A stretch of DNA of 14,417 bases, taken from RGIG7213 sp045652135 (lineage in GTDB: Bacteria > Bacillota > Clostridia > Oscillospirales > CAG-272). Of the stretch, positions 7,987-14,417 are shown in pieces. The position numbers and the translations under genes were made by a program. Numbering within the stretch: position 1 is the first letter of the stretch; every line of letters begins with the position of its first letter. The notes under the pieces are model-generated. The model saw only the letters and a list, made by a program, of their open reading frames with translations. It had not been told where the DNA came from and ran no database searches. The stretch covers positions 1 to 14,417 of the forward strand of contig JAZRTS010000215.1 in the NCBI GenBank assembly GCA_045652135.1, read 5' to 3'.

Positions 7987-8860
7987 CGATCTGTATATAA
8001 AGCGCGACGACCTTTTACCGTTTTCTTTTGGAGGAAACAAAGCGAGAAAAGCGGTATATTTCTTTGAAGAAATTAAAAAGGAAAAATCGGACTGTGTGGT
8101 TACTTACGGAAGCAACAGCTCAAATCATTGCAGAATTATTGCAAATATGGCAGCTTCAACAGGACTAAAGTGCGTTGTCATATCCCCGGAAGGTGATGAA
8201 GAAAAGACCTTTAATCTGAAAATGGTCGATTGCTTCGGTGCCGAAGTGATCCGTACTCCCCTTTCCTCCGTTTCGCAAACTATAAATAATGTTATGGACG
8301 ACTTGCGCAAGCAGGGGCATAACCCTTACTTTATTATGGGCGGCGGACACGGTAATCTCGGTACTCAAGCATACGTTGACTGTTTTTCGGAAATCACGGA
8401 CTACGAGAACAAAAACGGTATTAAGTTTGATTATATCTTTCACGCTTCAGGAACGGGCACAACACAGGCAGGATTAATTTGCGGAAAAATCCTGAAGAAC
8501 GCAACGAATGAAATAGTCGGTATAAGCATAGCACGCAACAAGGAGCGTGGCGGTAAGGTCATCCTGGACAGCGTAAATGAGTATATGGCATCCTTGGGTT
8601 CAAGCAAAGATTATTCGATGCACGTTAACTTCACGGACGATTATATAACAGGCGGATACGGAAAATACACCGCCGAAATAGACGATACCATAAAAAAAGT
8701 GCTCGTAAAATACGGCATTCCTTTGAACAGAACCTATACGGGGAAAGCTTTTTGGGGAATGAAGGAATATTTAAAAAAATCCGATATATGCGGTAAAAAC
8801 GTTCTGTTTATCCATACAGGCGGAACACCGTTATTTTTCGATTATTTGAAGGAAATATAA
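7919..8860 (+). CDS. PLP-dependent enzyme, ACC deaminase/D-cysteine desulfhydrase family
   Basis: This 313-residue fold type II PLP enzyme (PF00291) is of normal length. FGGNKARK places the PLP-binding lysine at K41. VTYGSNSSNHCR (61-72) is the substrate/PLP loop, HASGTGTTQAG (175-185) is the phosphate-binding glycine loop, YTGKAFWG (273-280) is typical of the DcyD/ACC-deaminase branch, and HTGGTP (299-304) closes the cofactor site. Relatives remove amino groups or sulfide from small amino acids such as D-cysteine or ACC. The real substrate here is not readable, and a biosynthetic rather than catabolic role is inferred from its place between a phosphoglycosyl transferase and an ATP-grasp ligase. 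It is cytosolic, with no signal. The gene overlaps the previous one by 68 bases, and only two bases separate its stop from the next ATG. Confidence 0.88.
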   Translation: MNTAEIKQLNPTLIQKLEQLNGNDLYIKRDDLLPFSFGGNKARKAVYFFEEIKKEKSDCVVTYGSNSSNHCRIIANMAASTGLKCVVISPEGDEEKTFNLKMVDCFGAEVIRTPLSSVSQTINNVMDDLRKQGHNPYFIMGGGHGNLGTQAYVDCFSEITDYENKNGIKFDYIFHASGTGTTQAGLICGKILKNATNEIVGISIARNKERGGKVILDSVNEYMASLGSSKDYSMHVNFTDDYITGGYGKYTAEIDDTIKKVLVKYGIPLNRTYTGKAFWGMKEYLKKSDICGKNVLFIHTGGTPLFFDYLKEI

Positions 8861-8862
8861 AA

Positions 8863-9825
8863 ATGAACGTTTTGATATTAAGTGTGGGAACACGCAATAA
8901 AATAGTACGATATTTCAAAAATGCGCTTGGAGAAAACGGTAAAGTTACGGTAACCGATATGAGCGAGCTCGCTCCTGCCATATACGAGGCTGACAAATTT
9001 TACAAAGTTCCCAGAATAAGCGCTGACGGTTACATTGACATTATACTCGATATATGCAAAAAGGAAAATATTAATTGCATACTGTCATTGATAGATCCTG
9101 AGCTTTCACTTCTCGCCAAGCACGAAAAGGCTTTCGCTGACGTCGGCGTAACGGTAGTAGGATCATCGTATGAACTGTGTGAGCGTGCACTTGACAAAAT
9201 GGAAATGTTCAACTGGCTGACGGAAAACGGATTTCCGTGCGCTAAAAGCTATACCGACAAAGAACTGTTTTACAATGACGTTGAAAGCGGAAAGATTACG
9301 TATCCCGTTTTCGTAAAACCCGTTCGCGGAAGCGCAAGCATTGCAATATCGAAGGTATACGACAAGGAAACCGTGGAACTGCTCTTTGCGCATAACGATA
9401 ACCTGATGATACAGGAATTTCTGGACGGTCAGGAAATAGGCGCAGATGTATACATAGATATGCTGAGCGGCGAGGTCGTTTCCATCTTCACAAAAAAGAA
9501 GATAGTCATGAGAGCAGGCGAAACCGATAAAGCCGTTTCTTTTAAAGATGAAAAGCTTTTTACCCTCATAGAAGATTTCGTCAAAAAAAGCGGTTGGTCA
9601 GGACAGATAGATATCGACATATTTGATGTTGACGGTAAATATTATATTTCCGAGGTCAATCCACGTTTTGGCGGTGGTTATCCGCACGCATACGAATGCG
9701 GATGTGACCATATGACAATGATCGTCAACAATATCATCGGACGCGTCAACACCAAAAATATCGGTCAGTACGAAGAAAACATCTGTATGATGAAATACAA
9801 CGACATCCTTATCAAAAAGATATAA
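8863..9825 (+). CDS. ATP-grasp carboxylate-amine ligase-like protein
   Basis: This 320-residue cytosolic protein has a Rossmann-like pre-ATP-grasp domain (1-105, starting MNVLILSVGTRNKI) followed by an ATP-grasp fold of the carbamoyl-phosphate-synthase/PylC type. ATP- and metal-binding landmarks are DKMEMF (111-116), FVKPVRGSAS (150-159) with the purine-site lysine, QEFLDGQEIGADVY (184-197), and SEVNPRFGGGYPHA (263-276) carrying the metal-binding Glu and Asn. Such enzymes activate a carboxylate as acyl phosphate and join it to an amine or similar nucleophile. Close-looking proteins occur in Firmicute surface-polysaccharide loci, but no defined substrate can be assigned. An AAGGA site lies 9 bases before the ATG. 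It is tightly coupled to the PLP-enzyme gene, so the two probably act on one pathway: the PLP enzyme shaping an amino acid, this protein ligating it. Confidence 0.85.
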   Translation: MNVLILSVGTRNKIVRYFKNALGENGKVTVTDMSELAPAIYEADKFYKVPRISADGYIDIILDICKKENINCILSLIDPELSLLAKHEKAFADVGVTVVGSSYELCERALDKMEMFNWLTENGFPCAKSYTDKELFYNDVESGKITYPVFVKPVRGSASIAISKVYDKETVELLFAHNDNLMIQEFLDGQEIGADVYIDMLSGEVVSIFTKKKIVMRAGETDKAVSFKDEKLFTLIEDFVKKSGWSGQIDIDIFDVDGKYYISEVNPRFGGGYPHAYECGCDHMTMIVNNIIGRVNTKNIGQYEENICMMKYNDILIKKI

Positions 9826-9843
9826 AATACGAAACGTTAAAGT

Positions 9844-9848
9844 GAGGA
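9844..9848 (+). promoter_or_regulatory. Ribosome binding site fixing the GDPD start
   Basis: GAGGA lies 8 bases before the ATG at 9857. A GTG at 9842 that is in frame overlaps this site and is therefore an unlikely start. Confidence 0.65.
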
Positions 9849-9856
9849 AATTAAAA

Positions 9857-10576
9857 ATGAATACAGTCAAAATAAACAAAGGCTCGGCGCTTATGGTAGC
9901 ACACAGAGGTGTCAGCGGACTTGAAAGAGAAAACACCTTATCCGCATTTATTGCGGCAGGTAACAGATCGTATTTTGGTATCGAAACAGACGTTCACAGA
10001 ACAGCTGACGGTAAATACGTTGTAATCCACGATGATTCAACGGGGCGTGTCGGACAGGACAACATCGTTATTGAAAATTCAACGTACGACCTTATAAAAA
10101 GCGTAAAGCTTTACGACATTGACGGCAATACACCGAGAACCGACCTGCGCATTCCTTTGCTTTCGGAATACATAAGAGTGTGCAAAAAGTATGAAAAGAT
10201 TGCCGTTCTTGAGCTTAAGACAATATTCACAAAGGAACAGGTTGCGGAAATCGTTGATATTATCAAAGAGGAAGATTATCTTGACGGTGTCATATTCATT
10301 TCTTTCCATATTCAGGATCTTATCTTTTTGCGTGAACTTTACCCCGATCAGCCCGCACAGTTTTTGACGGGCGAGATAAGCGAGCGCACTATCGGTTGGA
10401 TGAAAGATTACAAGCTCGATCTTGATGCTCATTTTCCTTCTATTACCGAAGAAAATCACAAAATGCTCCACGACCTTGGAATAAAGGTAAACGTGTGGAC
10501 AGTTGACGATCCCGCAACAGCCGAAAAGCTTGTTGCGTGGGGTGTTGATTACATTACCACGAATATACTTGAATAA
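9857..10576 (+). CDS. Glycerophosphodiester phosphodiesterase family protein
   Basis: This 239-residue single-domain GDPD (PF03009) has no signal peptide or transmembrane segment, so it is cytosolic. The core is complete: AHRG (catalytic H16, R17), ENTLSAF, IETDVHRTADG (metal ligands E43, D45), VIHDDST (catalytic H58), LELK (metal ligand E119), and the C-terminal VNVWTVDDP and VDYITTN blocks. The family hydrolyses glycerophosphodiesters to glycerol-3-phosphate and an alcohol. In this operon it may instead cut a sugar-phosphodiester or provide glycerol phosphate for a glycan; that is inference. It is the last gene of the operon, 31 bases after the ATP-grasp stop, and is followed by a clear intrinsic terminator. 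Length is normal for cytosolic GDPDs. Confidence 0.92.
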   Translation: MNTVKINKGSALMVAHRGVSGLERENTLSAFIAAGNRSYFGIETDVHRTADGKYVVIHDDSTGRVGQDNIVIENSTYDLIKSVKLYDIDGNTPRTDLRIPLLSEYIRVCKKYEKIAVLELKTIFTKEQVAEIVDIIKEEDYLDGVIFISFHIQDLIFLRELYPDQPAQFLTGEISERTIGWMKDYKLDLDAHFPSITEENHKMLHDLGIKVNVWTVDDPATAEKLVAWGVDYITTNILE

Positions 10577-10594
10577 AAGTCCAACATTATATAA

Positions 10595-10626
10595 GACGGT
10601 GGTTTGTTTCCGCCGTTTTTGTTTTT
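10595..10626 (+). terminator. Intrinsic terminator of the four-gene operon
   Basis: A 7-bp stem, ACGGTGG (10596-10602) with CCGCCGT (10610-10616) including one G-U pair, encloses loop TTTGTTT and is followed by TTTTGTTTTT. It starts 19 bases after the GDPD stop codon. Confidence 0.88.
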
Positions 10627-10804
10627 ATATTCCGAATAAATGAGCAAAACAGATATCAAACGGGATGTTGAGTCGCCATCCCCTCGGCATCTACGAATAA
10701 CGTGACACATAAACGCAAGACAGAAATTTAACAAAATTTACAACATCTATATTGAAATTTTTGGTGAATAGCAGTACGATTATGATAAAAAAGCAAACAT
10801 ATTT
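10627..10804 (+). other. Noncoding gap with alternative hairpins and a candidate promoter
   Basis: No gene is seen here. Bases 10662-10667 can pair with 10677-10682 (GGGATG/CATCCC), or 10664-10672 can pair with 10683-10691 (9 bp, two G-U). The two folds exclude each other. The G-U pairs would be mismatches on the other strand, so any RNA would be the plus strand. No known riboswitch class is recognised. Confidence 0.35.
10752..10780 (+). promoter_or_regulatory. Candidate promoter of the LRR-dockerin gene
   Basis: TTGAAA (10752-10757) and TACGAT (10775-10780) are spaced 17 bases apart, giving a leader of about 30 bases before the ATG at 10820. AAGGAG (10805-10810) is the ribosome site, 9 bases before the start codon. 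If this is the only promoter, the alternative hairpins upstream are outside the transcript. Confidence 0.45.
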
Positions 10805-10819
10805 AAGGAGAACAGCAAA

Positions 10820-13800
10820 ATGAAGTTCAGACGTTTTATTTCAGTTTTAACAGTCGCTTCCTTTTTGCTTTCGTCGGTACATATGACAGCGAAGACCGAT
10901 GATGTGGAAGACTATAAAACACAAGACGAATATACGGCCGAAACTGCAGAAATAAATACACAAAAAGAAGATACGAAAAATGTATCAAGTGCGATACCGA
11001 CTGTATCAAATGCAACAGGGGACGTTGTAGAATCCGGCACATGCGGAGCTAACCTCACATGGAAGCTTTTCAGCGACGGTACTCTTGAAATAAGCGGTAC
11101 AGGATCTATGTACGATTATTCAGCATATAATGTTTTGTGGCACAACAAAAGCAGAGATATAAAAACAGTTATAATAGGTGACGGTGTTACAAGTATAGGC
11201 AATTATGCATTTTCCAATTGTATATCGCTGGAGAATGTAAAATTAGGTTTAGATATTGCAAATATTGGTAGTGGTGCATTTTCGTTTTGCGAAAAACTCA
11301 CAACGATAAGTATACCTCACAATATAACAGAAATAGAAACATTTACATTCAATTTTTGTTCAAGCCTTAAAAGTATATCCATTCCAGTAAGTGTTAATTA
11401 TATAGGAGATTATGCCTTTGAAGGCTGTTCGAAACTCGATATATATTATAGCGGTCAAGAAAATGAATGGAAAGAAATTTCAGTCGGAATGTTAAATCAT
11501 TCCATATTAAATTCCACAATATATTTTAATCATTATTCTCATATTTATGGCGAATGGGGACGAAACGATGGAGGCACATATGAGCGAAATTGTTCGGTGT
11601 GTGGAAATAAAGAAATCAGTTTTTTATCACCCAAAATAGCTGCTGGAACTTGTGGTGGAAAACTAACTTGGCAACTCGACATCGATGGTGTGCTTGAAAT
11701 AAGTGGGACAGGGAGTATGACAGAGTATGAAATATTTTCTTCTTCTATCATTCCGTGGATAAATAATAAAACAAAAATAAAAGCTGTTATTCTTAACGAC
11801 GGCGTTGAAAGCATCAGCGGATATGCATTTGAAGGATGTTCCAATCTTACTTTGGTTACAATCCCAAGTAGTGTTAGTAATATTGGTATATACGCATTTA
11901 AAAATTGTTCGAAACTTTCAGATGTATATATTACTGATATTGAAAAATGGTGCGGTATAAGTTTTCGTGGTGACGATTCCAACCCGCTTTGTAACGGTGC
12001 AAACCTGTATCTTAACGGTGAGCTTGTAAAAGACCTTACAATTCCCGACGGGGTAACAGAAATAAAACGCTGTGCATTTTATAATTGTTCAAACCTCACA
12101 TCGGTGACGATACCCGACAGTGTTACAAGTATAGGCGATGGTGCATTTTACGGTTGTTCAAGCCTTGTTAAGGTATATATCACAGACATTGCAAAATGGT
12201 GCGGTATAAATTTTGTTGATACCGATTCCAACCCGCTTTGTAACGGTGCAAACCTGTATCTTAACGGTGAGCTTGTAAAAGACCTTACAATACCTAACGA
12301 AATAACAACCATAAACCCCTGTGCATTTGAGGGGTGTTTAAGCATAACATCTATAACAATTCCCGATGGTGTAACAGAAATAGGTTGGAATGCATTTATG
12401 GTGTGTTCTAAATTATTATCCATTACTATTCCAGATACTGTTACACTCATAGGCGACAACGCATTTAGTGGTTGTTCTAGCCTTGTTTCTATTTCCATTC
12501 CTAAAAATATTACATACTTATATAGCGGTACATTCAACGGTTGCTCGAGCTTTATATCGGTTATGATTCCCAGCGGTGTCGAAATCATTGGTAACGATGC
12601 ATTTTCCGGGTGTTCAAATCTGTCATCTGTTACAATACCAGAAAGTGTTACATGTATAGGGTACTATGCATTTGGTAATTGCCCCGACATAACGTCTGTA
12701 TATATAACGAATCTTGAAAGCTGGTGCAATATCACATTTGATAGCGCTAATTCAAATCCGCTTTCTCAAAATAGTAACAGTAAGCTTTATTTAAACGGCG
12801 AGGTTGTAACACATCTTGATATTCCCATTGGAGTGACTAAAATAAAAGACTACGCTTTTTACGATGCAGAATGTATAACATCAGTTGTTATACCCGAGAG
12901 TGTTGAAGTTATTGGTTCTGATGCATTTTACGATTGTTACAACATTGAAACGGTGACTTTGCCGAAAAGCCTTGTGAAGATAAACGATAATGCTTTTTCG
13001 GGCTGTTATTCAATTAAAAAGGTATACTACGCAGGAAGTGAAACGGAGTGGAATGAGGTTGTTAAAACGAGCGGTAACGATTACCTTAAAAATGCAGAGA
13101 TCATTTACGGTGTAAATATCGAAGGCGGCAGTGATGAAGAAGAAACAGCATCATACGTTGCAATCGGCAAGCTCGGCACAGCGGAATGGGCGTTACTTGA
13201 AAACGGCACGGTTATCATCAACGGAAAATGTGTACCAAGTGTTACCGAGCTTCCCTTTTACAAATACCGTGACACGATAAGCGCAGTTAAAATTGCGGAC
13301 GGTATCACAGCTATCCCCGAGGATATGTTCTATAAATGCAGTAACATCACAAGTGTTATTATCCCTGCAAGCGTTACAAAGATCGGTGACTCCGCCTTCT
13401 GGCGCTGTGATGCGATAACCGACGTATACTATTGCGGCACGGAAGCGCAGTGGGCAAAGATACAGATTGATGAATATAACGACAGTATCACATCGGGCAA
13501 GCTTACGTACAATTACACGCCCGTAACCGTTGAATCTCTTAAAACTCTTACAAAAACACCAAAGACTACGTATGCCTACGGTGAGGAGCTTGACGTTGAG
13601 AATATGCACGTTGCCCTCTTTTACTCCGACCGCCACTTTGAGGAGGTTGAGGATTTCACCGTTTCGGGCTATGACAAATGTACGTTTGGACATCAGGAAG
13701 TGACGGTATCGTATGAGGATCAGTCATTTACCATGAATGTGTTTGTAAAACCGACTGAGCCGAGTATTATGACAAAACCTCTGAAAGCAGGCACAACAGT

Positions 13801-14128
13801 TGCTGAGTTTTCCGCGCCGTATTCAATGTTTTACACCGTTTATGTATTTGACGACGGTATGGCAAAACAACTTTCTGACGATGATATCATCACATCAGGC
13901 TGTGTCGTACAGCTTGTGCGTGATAAAAAGGTTATGGACAGTATCGGCATTATCGTCGGCGGTGATACAACATGTGACGGCATCATAAATGGAAAAGACC
14001 TCATAAGAATAAAAAAACAAATAATTTCAGGAAATGCCGTTGAATATACCGAATATGCGGACATCAACTGCGACGGTGTTATCAACGATACCGATTTAGA
14101 ATGTCTTATCAATATGATGGCAGGTTAA
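10820..14128 (+). CDS. Secreted BspA-type leucine-rich repeat protein with Ig-like domain and type I dockerin
   Basis: This 1102-residue exported protein has a Lys/Arg start and a hydrophobic core forming a signal peptide (1-24 or so). A polar Thr/Glu-rich linker follows. Then come three module openers of the type SGTCGxxLTW...LEISGTGSM near residues 72 and 274, with a diverged one near 779. Each leads into LRR_5 (BspA/Treponema) repeats of the form VTSIGxxAFxxCxxLxxVxIP. Three inserts carry WCxIxF...NPL...LYLNGEL, and three carry an xEW/xQW element. Residues about 240-262 hold a H..YGEW...CSVCGNKE segment. An Ig-like (Big_3-type) domain lies at about 899-975. The end is a type I dockerin with two complete calcium loops: D1049, T1051, D1053, N1057, D1060 and D1081, N1083, D1085, N1089, D1092. 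By family it would bind a cohesin on a scaffoldin or cell surface; the ligand of the LRR part is unknown. No catalytic domain is seen. Confidence 0.92.
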   Translation: MKFRRFISVLTVASFLLSSVHMTAKTDDVEDYKTQDEYTAETAEINTQKEDTKNVSSAIPTVSNATGDVVESGTCGANLTWKLFSDGTLEISGTGSMYDYSAYNVLWHNKSRDIKTVIIGDGVTSIGNYAFSNCISLENVKLGLDIANIGSGAFSFCEKLTTISIPHNITEIETFTFNFCSSLKSISIPVSVNYIGDYAFEGCSKLDIYYSGQENEWKEISVGMLNHSILNSTIYFNHYSHIYGEWGRNDGGTYERNCSVCGNKEISFLSPKIAAGTCGGKLTWQLDIDGVLEISGTGSMTEYEIFSSSIIPWINNKTKIKAVILNDGVESISGYAFEGCSNLTLVTIPSSVSNIGIYAFKNCSKLSDVYITDIEKWCGISFRGDDSNPLCNGANLYLNGELVKDLTIPDGVTEIKRCAFYNCSNLTSVTIPDSVTSIGDGAFYGCSSLVKVYITDIAKWCGINFVDTDSNPLCNGANLYLNGELVKDLTIPNEITTINPCAFEGCLSITSITIPDGVTEIGWNAFMVCSKLLSITIPDTVTLIGDNAFSGCSSLVSISIPKNITYLYSGTFNGCSSFISVMIPSGVEIIGNDAFSGCSNLSSVTIPESVTCIGYYAFGNCPDITSVYITNLESWCNITFDSANSNPLSQNSNSKLYLNGEVVTHLDIPIGVTKIKDYAFYDAECITSVVIPESVEVIGSDAFYDCYNIETVTLPKSLVKINDNAFSGCYSIKKVYYAGSETEWNEVVKTSGNDYLKNAEIIYGVNIEGGSDEEETASYVAIGKLGTAEWALLENGTVIINGKCVPSVTELPFYKYRDTISAVKIADGITAIPEDMFYKCSNITSVIIPASVTKIGDSAFWRCDAITDVYYCGTEAQWAKIQIDEYNDSITSGKLTYNYTPVTVESLKTLTKTPKTTYAYGEELDVENMHVALFYSDRHFEEVEDFTVSGYDKCTFGHQEVTVSYEDQSFTMNVFVKPTEPSIMTKPLKAGTTVAEFSAPYSMFYTVYVFDDGMAKQLSDDDIITSGCVVQLVRDKKVMDSIGIIVGGDTTCDGIINGKDLIRIKKQIISGNAVEYTEYADINCDGVINDTDLECLINMMAG
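11974..12042 (+). repeat. Perfect 69-bp intragenic repeat, copy 1
   Basis: This stretch is identical to 12223-12291, offset 249 bases (83 codons), inside the LRR gene. It encodes the DSNPLCNGANLYLNGELVKDLTI part of the insert module, split here only for description. Flanking sequence is similar but diverged. Confidence 0.9.
12223..12291 (+). repeat. Perfect 69-bp intragenic repeat, copy 2
   Basis: This is the second copy of the 69-base identity with 11974-12042. The in-frame offset means gain or loss by recombination would leave the reading frame intact. A third, diverged version of the module lies near 12700-12830. Confidence 0.9.
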
Positions 14129-14157
14129 ATTCGACATAAAATTAGATAATTAAAAAT

Positions 14158-14196
14158 CCACAAAGTGTTTGGAAGTAAAGTTTCCATACGCTTTGG
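14158..14196 (-). repeat. Imperfect hairpin beside the transposase 3' end
   Basis: Bases 14161-14165 (CAAAG) pair with 14191-14195, 14167-14168 with 14188-14189, and 14171-14174 (GGAA) with 14182-14185 around a 7-base loop, with small mismatched internal bulges. It lies 9 bases beyond the transposase stop on the minus strand and is followed there by ATTTTT. It could be an IS200/RAYT-type end hairpin recognised by the transposase, a terminator for the transposase gene, or both. It also lies 30 bases after the LRR stop and could stop that transcript weakly. Confidence 0.5.
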
Positions 14197-14204
14197 TAAT
14201 TTTA

Positions 14205-14417
14205 TCAATTATTATAAAAGCAATCGTTTTTCCACTTGATGGGATTTTCGTAAATATACTTTGCAATTTTTTCGTAATCCTTTTGATTACGGATAATATG
14301 AACATGAAACGAGCGTTGCCATATTTTTTTATCAAATAGCGGCAATATTCCTTTTTTCACCATTTTCGTATATTCAACGGTTGAATATCTTTTAAAAGAT
14401 TGAACGATATCAGAAAG
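14205..14417 (-). CDS. IS200-like (Y1/RAYT) transposase, C-terminal part, cut by window end
   Basis: The last 70 codons of a transposase run off the window end, and the stop TGA is at 14205-14207. The peptide begins LSDIVQSFKRYS and continues with PLFDKKIWQRSFHVHIIRN and YEKIAKYIYENPIKW. This matches the C-terminal pattern of REP-associated/IS200-like Y1 transposases, single-strand DNA nucleases: a helix with FKRYS that may carry the catalytic tyrosine, then IWQRSFxxHIIRN and YIxxNPxKW. The HUH metal site should be upstream, outside the window. The residue before HIIRN is Val where relatives usually have Asp or Glu, a possible sign of decay. No start codon can be judged. The nearby hairpin fits a self-mobilising or domesticated element. 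Confidence 0.82.
   Translation of the reverse strand, partial: LSDIVQSFKRYSTVEYTKMVKKGILPLFDKKIWQRSFHVHIIRNQKDYEKIAKYIYENPIKWKNDCFYNN

Noticed and set aside
7318..10576. Complete capsule or O-antigen cluster
   Set aside because: There is no flippase, polymerase, chain-length regulator or ordinary glycosyltransferase, and the operon is closed by its own promoter and terminator.
10627..10760. Known riboswitch (c-di-GMP, SAM, ZTP)
   Set aside because: None of the conserved core sequences that I know for these classes is present.
11100..13400. Repeated short blocks as a CRISPR array
   Set aside because: The repeats are in-frame LRR codons of variable sequence with no constant repeat-spacer pattern.
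14150..14335. 61-codon minus-strand open frame near the right end
   Set aside because: It is out of frame with the recognisable transposase peptide and lacks its motifs.

Overview
The window looks like a chromosomal segment of an uncultured gut Firmicute, most likely an Oscillospiraceae/Ruminococcus-type clostridium. The reasons are moderate-to-low GC with perfect sigma-A type promoters and strong GGAGG ribosome sites, a CCA-encoding tRNA-Leu, and a secreted BspA-type leucine-rich-repeat protein ending in a type I dockerin, which is a cellulosome-style module. The species assignment is inference.

Layout: (1) 1-244 holds an unclassified self-complementary block at the window edge and a tRNA-Leu(UAA) on the minus strand with a consensus promoter. 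(2) 245-4476 is a tight three-gene minus-strand operon. It starts with a membrane-anchored AlgX/DHHW-type SGNH protein carrying two copies of the domain (the N-terminal copy is degenerate), followed by a YitT-family membrane protein and a signal-less GHL10 glycosyl-hydrolase-like protein. (3) 4618-7215 is a divergently transcribed PMCA-type calcium P-type ATPase. (4) 7318-10576 is a compact four-gene plus-strand operon behind a perfect TTGACA-17-TATAAT promoter and closed by an intrinsic terminator. It encodes a small PglC-like phosphoglycosyl transferase, a PLP enzyme of the ACC deaminase/D-cysteine desulfhydrase fold, an ATP-grasp ligase and a glycerophosphodiester phosphodiesterase. (5) 10577-10819 is a noncoding gap with two mutually exclusive hairpins and a candidate promoter. 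(6) 10820-14128 encodes the 1102-residue LRR/Ig/dockerin protein. (7) 14129-14417 holds an imperfect hairpin and the C-terminal 70 codons of an IS200-like/RAYT transposase on the minus strand, cut by the window end.

How the parts may work together (inference): the plus-strand operon has the parts list for placing a phosphosugar on undecaprenyl phosphate and for making and ligating an amino-acid-like group. It has no flippase, polymerase or ordinary glycosyltransferase, so it looks like a small accessory decoration module rather than a capsule cluster. The minus-strand operon also has a cell-envelope flavour, with an acyl-transfer-type extracytoplasmic SGNH domain and a glycan-hydrolase-like protein. 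The dockerin LRR protein is exported and probably displayed by a cohesin partner encoded elsewhere. The two least ordinary items are the duplicated, half-dead AlgX-like protein and the four-gene PGT/PLP/ATP-grasp/GDPD operon.
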